A DNA stretch of 64,000 nt from Erinaceus europaeus (Eukaryota > Chordata > Mammalia > Eulipotyphla > Erinaceidae), in contig NC_080166.1 of NCBI RefSeq assembly GCF_950295315.1, forward strand, positions 97,221,141 through 97,285,140. The letters run 5' to 3'. The notes beneath the pieces are model-generated. The model did not search any database, was not told the DNA's origin, and worked only from the letters and a program-made list of their open reading frames with translations. Made by a program: the position numbers and the translations under genes. Positions 56,175-64,000 of this stretch are shown here, piece after piece. The first letter of the stretch is position 1; each line of letters starts with the position of its first letter.

Positions 56175-56457
56175 GGGAGTCGGGTGGTAGCGCGGCGGGT
56201 TAAGTGCATGTGGCACAAAGCTCAAGGACCCGTGTAAGGATCTCGGTTTGAGCCCTAGGCTCCCCACCTGCAGAGGAGTCACCTCACAGGCATTGAAGCA
56301 GGTCTGCAGGTGTTTATCTTTCTCTCCCCTTTTCTGTCTTCCCCTCCTGTCTCCATTTCTCTCTGTCCTATCCAGCAAGGACAACATCAATAGCTGCAAC
56401 AATAAAACAACAAGGGCAGCAAAAGGGAATAAATATTTTTTAAAAAATTTTAAAAAT
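56175..56457 (+). mobile_element. Type B SINE with target duplication, CpG-rich head
   Basis: Head 'gggagtcgggtggtagcgcg' and 'gcgggttaagtgcatgtggc', 'ctctgtcctatccagcaagg', end 'aagggaataaatatttttt'. acattagtaca at 56164-56174 and 56458-56468 is an 11-bp duplication. Retained CpGs suggest a young copy. Confidence 0.94.
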
Positions 56458-56619
56458 ACATTAGTACAAAGACAGTCATAAAGAGACTTGAACAATTAAG
56501 TGTTTGAGATGCCCATTATATAACAATGCTAAAGAGATGGTTCTTTGGTTTCCATTATTATTTGGAATTTATTAAAGATTAAAATTGATTTCTACTTTTT
56601 AATTCTTTTGTGTATTTTG

Positions 56620-56797
56620 TATTTTATTGGATACGGACAGAAATTTGGAGGGAAATGGGGAAATAGAGTAAGACACCTGTATCACTACTTCACTGCCCTG
56701 AAGTTTTCCCCCCGTAGGTTGGCACCAGGGACTTGAACCCAGGTCTTTGCACATGATAACAGGTATGCTTAACCAGGTATACCACCACCCACCCCCA
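56620..56797 (-). mobile_element. Type A SINE, minus strand
   Basis: Reads 'attttattggatacggacag', 'ggcaccagggacttgaaccc' and the reversed head 'aaccaggtataccaccaccc'. Confidence 0.88.
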
Positions 56798-56819
56798 CAT
56801 CAATTTGTTTTCAAAGTTG

Positions 56820-57185
56820 TTGATTATCAACAAAGCTACTATAGAATCTTGGAGGTTCTTTCTCTCTATGCCCAAGAACAAGGTTTTACATTAGCCTTAC
56901 CACCATTCAGCCTACCAAATTATAATTCCTTCCTATGTCCTCCCCTAACGAGTTGTTTGAGATCAGGGAAATACGTCTCTTTGCTTCTCAGACACTTGGT
57001 ATAGGTCTATGAAAGGTACCCCAAGAATGAATAATGAATGTTGATTTTCTTTCTATATTTGGACAGTGGATTGCCCTAAGACTAATCCCTTGTTAATGAC
57101 CTAGAGCAGCAATTATAAATAGTTTCCCACTCAAATAATATTTTCAATCAAGAAAAGGTTACAACCTGGAGCACTTTGTTTAAAG
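56820..57185. other. Unique DNA, no gene recognised
   Basis: No repeat or gene signature was seen. Confidence 0.4.
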
Positions 57186-57199
57186 GAGTCCCAATAGTG

Positions 57200-57349
57200 G
57201 TCTGGGTGGTACCACAGCAGATACAGCACTGGACTGTCAACAATGAGGTCCTGAGTTCAATCCCCAGCAGCACATGCACCAGAATAATGTCTGGTTCTTT
57301 CTTTCCTGCTATCTTTCTCATTAACAAATAAATAAAACCTTTATAAAAA
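57200..57349 (+). mobile_element. Type E SINE with target duplication
   Basis: Reads 'gtctgggtggtaccacagca', 'cactggactgtcaacaatga', B box 'gagttcaatcccc', 'aataatgtctggttctttct' and an 'aacaaataaataaaacc' end. gagtcccaatagtg at 57186-57199 and 57350-57363 is a 14-bp duplication. This is the best type E copy here. Confidence 0.93.
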
Positions 57350-57382
57350 GAGTCCCAATAGTGACTTAAAGTAAAATGGTAT

Positions 57383-57736
57383 TGGGGGGGGGGGGTGTCA
57401 GGCAGTAGCGCAACGAGTTAAGCTCACACAGTGCAAAGCGTAAGGACAACTGGCATAAGGATCCAGGTTCAAGCCCCCAGCTCCCCACCTGCAGGGGGAG
57501 TCACTTCACAGATGATGAAGCAGGTCTGCAGGTGTCTGTCTTTCTCTCCTCCTTTCTGTCTTCCCCTTCCCTCTCTAGTTCTCTCTGTCCTATCCAACAA
57601 CAATGTCATCAATAACAACAACAATAATTATAACCACAACAACATTAAACAAGGGCAACAAAAAGGGAAAAAATAGCCTCCAGTTACCGAGCCCCAGCAA
57701 TAACCCTGGAGGTAAAAAAAATAAAAATTAAAAAAT
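57383..57736 (+). mobile_element. Type B SINE (long form) with target duplication
   Basis: A G11 run, then 'gtcaggcagtagcgcaacga', 'ctgtcctatccaacaacaat', module 'atagcctccagttaccgagc' to 'ataaccctggagg' and an A-rich tail. The aaagtaaaat(g/a)gtat at 57368-57382 and 57737-57751 is a 15-bp duplication with one change. Confidence 0.92.
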
Positions 57737-57994
57737 AAAGTAAAATAGTATGGTTTAAGGAACACTGGATGTAGGAAGAGGATAAACAAGTATACTCCAT
57801 ATTCCCAGCTTGGGCTTAAAAGTTTGATGGACAGTAGGTAAAGGACATCTATCATATTGTAAAGTTACTGATGAAATTTCCTTAACTACAACAAAACAGG
57901 ATCACATTTATGAATGTCAGTAATTTTTTTTTTCTCACACGCACACATATTGACTAGGAGAAGCAGAATAGGGGATCTGTACAAATATCTCACT

Positions 57995-58118
57995 GGTAGG
58001 GGCAGGGTGGGGATGCACCTGGTTGAGTACACATGTTATAATGCACAAGAACCAGGGTTTGAGCCCCCGGACCCCACCTGCAGCGGGAAAGCTTTGCAAG
58101 TGGTGAGGCAGTGCTGCT

Positions 58119-58168
<50 letters not shown>

Positions 58169-58242
58169 TCCCTAGCACCCTCTTCTTCTCAGTTTCTGGC
58201 TGTCTCTAGCCAATAAATAAATAAATATAAAAAATATAAAAA
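57995..58242 (+). mobile_element. Type A SINE with target duplication and CT expansion
   Basis: Reads 'gatgcacctggttgagtaca', 'tgagcccccggaccccacct', (CT)n at 58121-58167 and the end 'ctctagccaataaataaata'. acaaatatctcact at 57981-57994 and 58243-58256 is a 14-bp duplication. Confidence 0.94.
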
Positions 58243-58313
58243 ACAAATATCTCACTTGTATATGTCATCAATAAACTGTCTGTATGAAAGCAACAAAACT
58301 GTGAAGGAAGGAG

Positions 58314-58440
58314 AGGGCTGGGAAGATAGCATAATGATTATGCAAAAAGGATTTCATGCCTGTAGCACCAGAGGTCCCAGGTTCAATGCCCAGCACTACC
58401 ATAAACCCAGAGCTGAGCAGTTCTCTGGAGAGAGAGACAG
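58314..58440 (+). mobile_element. Type C SINE
   Basis: Reads 'gagggctgggaagatagcat', 'tttcatgcctgtagcaccag', B box 'caggttcaatgcc', 'agagctgagcagttctctgg' and a GA-rich end. Confidence 0.9.
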
Positions 58441-58444
58441 AGAC

Positions 58445-59005
58445 AGAGAAGAGGAGACAGATTCTCAAGTTCATCAAACATCAGTTATAAAAGGACTGGT
58501 TATAAGGTGAGACTAAATGAGGGAAATTATTTTTTACTACTCTAATCAGGTGTTATAAAAGTCTGCATGTTCTTTAAAGTCCAATCTATCTTAGTTACCC
58601 TTATGGTTTTAGTGAAATAATATAAGTAATGGTTCTCAAATGTCCAAACATGAATCATATACTAGTGAAATGTTTCCAGGAAACATAGCAGTTCACTACT
58701 TAAATTATTTAATATGTGGGGCCTTATCTATTAATTGTTGGTAATTATAATTTTCAATAGCTCATAATTTACTGATTTTGAAAGCAAAATAATGACTATA
58801 ATTGCACTGTGATGATTAAGGACATTTTATATACCAATTCTCATCCAAGAATCCATGTTATAATTTCCCTAGAAGACAGAAATATAATTGGAGTTTCCAT
58901 TCTCTTCTTAATTCATTTGGGGGATTTGTTTTGCTTTGTTTTTCTGGTACTAGGTCCTTTAGCATGTGCAATTTCACTGTGCACATGTATACTTTCTCTT
59001 TCTTT
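58445..59005. other. Single-copy AT-rich DNA, no gene recognised
   Basis: No repeat or gene signature was seen. Confidence 0.4.
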
Positions 59006-59006
59006 T

Positions 59007-59150
59007 TAGTTCAGATAAAAACACAGAGACTGAGACAGGGAGACACTTCATAGCACTGGATCCTCCCCCAGTGCTGTGACAACACCATGTGGTGCTAGAG
59101 CTGGCCAAATAGCAAGGCATGTGCCTTACCAGGTTGAGTGAACTTGAGTC
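59007..59150 (-). mobile_element. Type D SINE, minus strand
   Basis: Reads 'ttcagataaaaacacagaga', 'gtgctgtgacaacaccatgt' and 'caaggcatgtgccttaccag', the reverse of a type D body and head. Confidence 0.65.
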
Positions 59151-59154
59151 TCAC

Positions 59155-60430
59155 CATTTTCAGTTACGATGACCAAAACAAATCAAGGTCTTCAGAAATT
59201 TTCAGACCAAAATCATCTTGATAGCAAAAGATGTAAATAAGCTCCAAGTAAAATAATCGTTTTAGGCTTATATATTTTAAATTTTAGGTATTGATATATC
59301 AAATATGCACCTTTTCTGTGAGGACATAAAACTTAAGGACAAAATATTAATTTATATATACATATATCCATATATATCCTTAAAATATTCAAGAAGGAGA
59401 AACACTACTTCATTTCTAGAGTTACACGCCTCAAAGGTTTTATTGGTTCTCCATTTTTGCTTGGTTGTTTTTATTCTTGGACTAAATCAAATAACCAACC
59501 ATAGAAGGTACTTTCTCAAGAATACCAAAGCAAAACATCAGACAGATAAATGAATCCAGGGGCATTTCAGAATTATATTAGATCTTAGAAAAAGAAAGAA
59601 AGAAAGCATTGCCAAAGCAGAGTTAACACACTTGCAATGGTATCTTAGAGTCCTAACTTAACTACTAGGACCACGTGGCTTCTCTACTAAACATAAAATA
59701 GTTATGTCTCTAATACTTGCTTTCATTATCACCTAATACTATCATAGGCTACATTATTAACTGCTTCACAAAAATGGCCTCAGTACAGTTTACAGAGCCA
59801 AACAGGATGTCATTAAAATCAAATTAAACCATCTACTGACAGAGGAAACCTACTTAGGCACTCCAGGTTTTAAGGAAGGCAAAATCACACGCCAATATAT
59901 GGAACAACTGTTGAGTTTCTATGATATTCTTTTCTAAACCAGTTAAGGAATCAAGATGCTCAATTTTATTAGTAAGTTGTTCTTCATTTAATTGACCAAG
60001 CTATTTGAAATGCATGCCTTTATTAAATGGCTTAGTTTAAGGATATTGACTTGAGAACTTAAAGTAGGTTTTTAAATCAGATAAGGAAATTGTTAAGCAA
60101 TAATAGAAGAGCACTCCAGGCTTATCCTCAGGATATATGAAATTATGTCAAGTTGTTCTAACACAGAACAAGAAAGTGGGCTATTGATAAGCTATAGGAT
60201 TATAAAATAAAAAGAACTTTTATTGATAAGCCATGGGTACTTAGTCAATTTTCATTGTTGTTTCTTAAGCAGTTGAAAACTCTAAATATAAAGTAGTAGG
60301 GGTACAACTGCTTCTTACAATGTAAAAAAGAAACTGACTTAGGTAGAAGACCCTTTGGCCATGTACCATATAAACAGAAATGTGAGTTGAACACTATTCT
60401 CAGGATTCATGGACACTGACAAAAATGAAT
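59155..60430. other. Single-copy AT-rich DNA, no gene recognised
   Basis: About 1.3 kb without SINE or L1 signatures. A short GAAA patch is at 59590-59607. An 82-codon frame at 59305-59553 carries no domain. Confidence 0.45.
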
Positions 60431-60433
60431 AAG

Positions 60434-60702
60434 GAGAGCAAAGCGTGAGGACTGGCTTAAGGATACTAGTTCAAGCCCCTGCTCCCCACCTGCAGGGGAG
60501 TCACTTCACAATCTGCAGGTGAGTCATTCACAATCTGTGAAGCAGGTCTGCAGATGTCTATCTTTCTCTCCCCCTCTTTGTCTTCTCCTCCTCTCTCCAT
60601 TTCTCTCTGTCCTATCCAACAACGACAACAACAATAATAACTACAACAATAAAACAACAAGGGCAGCAAAAGGGAATAAATAGATAAATAAGTATTTTTA
60701 AA
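60434..60702 (+). mobile_element. Type B SINE, 5' truncated, with a 23-bp tandem duplication
   Basis: Lacks the first ~25 bp of the head. The unit tgcaggggagtcacttcaca+atc at 60491-60513 is repeated at 60514-60535 with small changes. The end 'gaataaatagataaataagt' is typical. Confidence 0.9.
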
Positions 60703-60704
60703 AA

Positions 60705-61345
60705 GAAATGAAAAAGGAAATGTGGTGAAATATGAAAGACAGTAAGAAAAATCTATTTCAACAAAAGAAAAGAATTCAGATCAGAGGAAATAAATGACTA
60801 TTTTTCACAAGTCTCTGGAATAAGAGAGTTTGTAATGCTTTCTGAAGTACAGCCAATTTCACCTAAGATGTATGTGAGTTGACTATCTAATTAGGGTGTT
60901 TAGGTACTTTCTAACCAAAGTAACTTTCTGAATGAAATGTTTTCCACATACTACCCACAGGTATTCTCTGTAACTTTCCTCAAGTATTTTCTTTGTGTAT
61001 CCACTTTCTCCTTAGCTTCTTTTCCCTACCATAAGTATTAAAAGCCATTCTTTCACCTAACTACTCAAAGCAAAAACCCCTGCTATCTGGTGAGAATTTT
61101 ATAAGGGTATTTCTGTGCTGCTGAGTCATAAGTATGTGCATTTAAATTGCTCTGCACTTCTCAAGATTTGTGCAAAGACAAAAATTAAAAGCCAGTGTAA
61201 ATACTTAAATGTTTCACATCCTACTTCAGAAACAACAACGATGGAAACATGAGTAGCTTCTTCTTCACAGGGAGCCACTATGCTGAACTTGGTGTTTTTA
61301 TCATTCTCAGGGATTCCTGCAGGATTCTATTGCATATAAAAGCTA
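60705..61345. other. Single-copy AT-rich DNA, no gene recognised
   Basis: No repeat or gene signature was seen. Confidence 0.4.
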
Positions 61346-61348
61346 AGG

Positions 61349-61463
61349 GTGGAACAGGCAAGACAGCAGAATGGTTCTGCAAAACCATTTCTGGCTCCAG
61401 GCTCCAAAGCCCCAGGTTCAAACTGTACAACTATCCTAAGTCAGAGTTGAGCACTGTTCTGGT
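61349..61463 (+). mobile_element. Type C SINE
   Basis: Reads 'ggaacaggcaagacagcaga', 'ccaaagccccaggttcaaac' and 'agagttgagcactgttctgg', a diverged type C copy lacking a clear tail. Confidence 0.75.
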
Positions 61464-61599
61464 ATCCAGAGTATTTCTGGAAGAAATGAGTCTTTGACTT
61501 AGCATACTGAGAAAAGAGTGGAGCCTTCACTTATCTAGGATGGATATCGCCCAACTCACTCAGAAAACAGAACAAAAAGTCAGAGGAAGGACAAATCTC

Positions 61600-61702
61600 T
61601 TCTCAATCTCTCCCCGTCTCTCTTCTCCCCTCCCCTATCCCTTCCCTTCCCCTCCCCTCCCCTCCTCTCCTCTCCTCTCCTTTCCTCTCCTCCTCTTTCT
61701 CC
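61600..61702. repeat. (CCCTC)n-like pyrimidine repeat
   Basis: CCCCT, CCTCT and TCTCC units, pure pyrimidine except two A's. Confidence 0.9.
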
Positions 61703-61704
61703 AC

Positions 61705-62170
61705 TGAGAAATTTATCTCCCTACCTCAGACACTATAGCTCCTAGTTCTGGTGTGTTCAGACTCTAAGACTTAAAACTAGCAAGTCCAGATGTCCAGGCC
61801 TTCAGACCCAGGATAAGCTACACCACATAATCTCCTGGGTCTCTATTTAACAGATGTTGATTCTGGACTTTCGTGGCCTCTTTACCTACTACATGAACCA
61901 ACTGTACTGTCTGTATCTCCACCTTTACCATTCTGTTTCTCTGAAGAACCACATTATGCCTACCTCATTGAGACAGATCTTCATTTGCAGATTCTTCAGT
62001 TACAAAGAGAAGAGAAAACCCAAAAAGTCAGGGAAATAATATAGAAGGATTTGGGGGCCTGGAAAAGTTCTATACTGAGAGAACAATTAACTGATGTGAT
62101 ATATATTATTAAAAGGGTTCTGCAGCTGCACCTCTCTGAGGAGCATGTAAGAGCAAGGTTCAGAAACAGA
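61705..62170. other. Unique DNA, no gene recognised
   Basis: No repeat or gene signature was seen. Confidence 0.4.
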
Positions 62171-62172
62171 AG

Positions 62173-62361
62173 AAGGGGGTGAGGTGGTAGCATATTCCAC
62201 TGAGTGCACATTTTACTATGCACTAGGGCCTGGGTTCAAGCCCCTGGTCCCCACCTACAAAAAAGAAGCTTCATGAGTCAATGCTTTAATGCAGCAGGTG
62301 TCTTTCTTTCTCCCTTTCTATCCCCTCTCCGCTGTCAGTTTCTCATAGTCCCATCAAATAT
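62173..62361 (+). mobile_element. Type A SINE
   Basis: Reads 'ggtgaggtggtagcatattc', B box 'gggttcaagcccctgg', body 'aatgcagcaggtgtctttct', end 'cccatcaaatataag' running into the microsatellite. Confidence 0.87.
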
Positions 62362-62413
<52 letters not shown>

Positions 62414-62435
62414 GAAAGAAAGAAAGAAAGAAAGG
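62362..62435. repeat. (GAAA)n/(GA)n microsatellite at a SINE tail
   Basis: GAAA units, then GA units (62384-62410), then GAAA again, directly after the type A SINE. Confidence 0.95.
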
Positions 62436-62454
62436 AAAACAGTAGTCATTATAT

Positions 62455-62650
62455 CAGTCACTGCCAAGTATACCCAGATGAGTGCACACATTATCATGAA
62501 CAAAGATCAGAGCGCAAGCCCTGAGTCCCACCTGTAGGAGGGAAACTTCGTGAGCAGTGGGGCAGTGCTGCAGGTGTCTCTCTTTCTCCTTTTCTATCTC
62601 CCCCTTCTATCTCTGTTTCTTACGATATCTACTCAATAAGTAAAATATTA
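62455..62650 (+). mobile_element. Type A SINE, diverged
   Basis: Reads 'gatgagtgcacacattatca', a worn B box 'agcgcaagccctgag', 'gggcagtgctgcaggtgtct' and the end 'actcaataagtaaaatatta'. Confidence 0.82.
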
Positions 62651-62654
62651 CTAT

Positions 62655-63750
62655 TTTTAAGAATCATAAGGAAGCTGAAACCTCCACTTGAGCAGAGGCG
62701 AGATGAACATTCACAAGGAAGACAGAAGCAGGGTGTTGGATCTCTGTGGTTGCAGGAGATTATGGAAAATATTTACTCTCCATGACAACTGGTGGAGTCA
62801 GGCTTCCTAGGAATGTTGGGTAGAGTTGTCAGTTTCTGCAGCTAGTTCACACACAGTCAAACCTTCTCATAATGTTCTCAGTGACTGAGGTGACCTCATT
62901 ATTCATTCATCATCTAAGCAGGTCACCTCTGACTATAGAGATATAGGCTCATGGTAAATTACAGGACAAGACAAGAATAACGTACAGCCTTCCCTTTAAA
63001 CTGAACCTGTGTTGACCAAATGGATAAAGATGGACCTTGTTAAACAAATGGACATGGGAATTTATGCTTGATTAAAAAAAAAAAAAAACACTGATGAAGT
63101 TAATAGTACCACTACTAAATACATAATATTCCCTCACATGAGTGTTTAGCAACTCAGAGACTCCCCCCACATTTACTTTAAAAAATAATGATAAAATCTA
63201 AAATATGGCATTGTGAAAATCATTGCAGCCTATTTTACCCTCACATATTTTTTTCATAAGTTACATATTTGCTATTGGACTATGTTTATACTAAACATTA
63301 CATAACATAAATTGCCCATACCAATTATAGCTTAAAATATGTCACTAGTTAAGACTGTGTTAATTTAGATAAATAAATACACATATAAACATATCAGATT
63401 GCATTCTATAAAATTTTATGTTAATGGAGTGCTTTCACTATGATTTCATCTATGTAATCTTGCTCAAACCAGTCATCTGAAATGAGAATAAGCATCAAGG
63501 AGTATATTCATACCGACTAAAAACTTAGCATTACCATGAATTAGCCGTATGTTTGTGTTTCAAGTTTAACTAAAACAGCTGACTCTCTAGTCACTCTTTA
63601 TGTAAAATGGAGAGGTTTCCATATTTAAGTGTTGGCTCTCTGAGTTTTTGTAAAGATTCAACTGGTAACATTCAAGCCCTTTATGTTTTTCAAAAAGCAT
63701 ATTATTAAGTATTGTAAGTAAAATTATGTACAAATCACCTATAAGTTACA
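62655..63750. other. Single-copy AT-rich DNA, no gene recognised
   Basis: About 1.1 kb without recognised repeats. An A15 run lies at 63073-63088. Confidence 0.45.
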
Positions 63751-63753
63751 CAA

Positions 63754-63805
63754 TCTTCTGAGATCAGATGAGATTGAGTGTGTTCAGGGTGGTATGGCTG
63801 CAGAT
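63754..63805 (-). pseudogene. 5S rRNA fragment (nucleotides 1 to about 52)
   Basis: The reverse complement reads 'agccataccaccctgaacac' and 'tctcatctgatctcagaag', aligning to the first ~52 bases of mammalian 5S rRNA at about 80% identity. Nearly all changes are C to T or G to A at former CpGs, the mark of old methylated DNA. The 3' part with the rest of the internal promoter is missing, so it is not a working gene. Confidence 0.85.
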
Positions 63806-63847
63806 GGATACATAATCTTCTGTAAAGGATGTAAGAAAGAAGCAGCT

Positions 63848-63965
63848 AGAAGGTGACTCAGCAGTAAAACACAAGACTTGCATGAATGAGGTAAAAGTAC
63901 CACCTCTGGAACAGCAGGCTTCAGAGGGATGCTCTGATTTATTCTGTCTCCCTCTTTCTCTTTTC
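63848..63965 (+). mobile_element. Type D-like SINE
   Basis: Reads 'gctagaaggtgactcagcag', 'cacaagacttgcatgaatga', a worn B box 'gaggtaaaagtacc' and a CT-rich end. It lies 43 bp right of the 5S fragment. Confidence 0.6.
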
Positions 63966-64000
63966 TCTCCAACCAAGCCATCAATGAATATCTGAAAAGT

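Noticed and set aside
63754..63805. Working 5S rRNA gene
   Set aside because: Only about the first 52 bases are present and the CpGs are decayed.

Overview
This is a stretch of mammalian nuclear DNA, AT-rich and made mostly of retroposons. Its many tRNA-derived SINEs (head boxes like GGTTCGAGCCC, CT-rich bodies, tails in AATAAATAAA) and its L1 3' untranslated region are the kinds I associate, from memory and not by search, with hedgehogs (Erinaceidae, most likely Erinaceus). I found no exon of a host protein-coding gene. The short open frames are all explained by repeats, simple sequence or chance. The window is therefore intergenic DNA or the inside of a very large intron.

For this report the SINEs are sorted into types. 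Type A has a 'gccaggtggtggcgcacctgg' head and a 'ctctatccaataaata' end. Type B has a 'gcagcgggttaagtgc' head and a 'cctatccaacaacaac' end; its long form adds a module ending 'ataaccctggagg'. Type C is 'gaagatagcataatggttatg' through 'gagctgagcagtgctctgg'. Type D is 'gagatagctca' with a 'ggttc' box. Type E is 'ctggactctcaa...gaggtcctgagttc'. Type F has a type A-like head with the type B long 3' module.

Layout. 1-6.3 kb: the end of one L1, single-copy DNA with a perfect 31-bp inverted repeat, and an older L1 3' UTR in two opposed halves. 9.3-11.8 kb: a decayed L1 ORF2 on the minus strand. 14.1-14.6 kb: a 480-bp element made of an L1 5' end joined to an L1 3' UTR exactly at a splice-acceptor site, with an 11-bp target duplication, inside a SINE. 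15.6-21.6 kb: SINEs and ancient L2/MIR-like relics. 21.7-24.1 kb: a 5'-inverted (twin-primed) L1 sitting inside a SINE with a 16-bp duplication. 24-43 kb: SINEs, nested L1s, microsatellites, and long repeat-poor stretches (30.6-31.5, 34.5-37.3 and 37.5-39.6 kb) that could hold regulatory DNA. 44.1-45.8 kb: the most unusual feature, a 5'-truncated non-LTR retrotransposon with a nearly intact reverse transcriptase C-terminal half of arthropod jockey-like type. It is CpG-rich, has a 12-bp target duplication and a ~400-bp GAA/GGAGAA tail. 46-64 kb: more SINEs, several nested, simple repeats, and a 5S rRNA fragment near the right end.

The elements form layers. Ancient L2/MIR and old L1 are the base. 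Later L1s and SINEs are inserted in them, and SINEs in SINEs. SINE tails grow into microsatellites. The jockey-like insertion does not fit the usual mammalian set and is the main candidate for a previously undescribed invasion.
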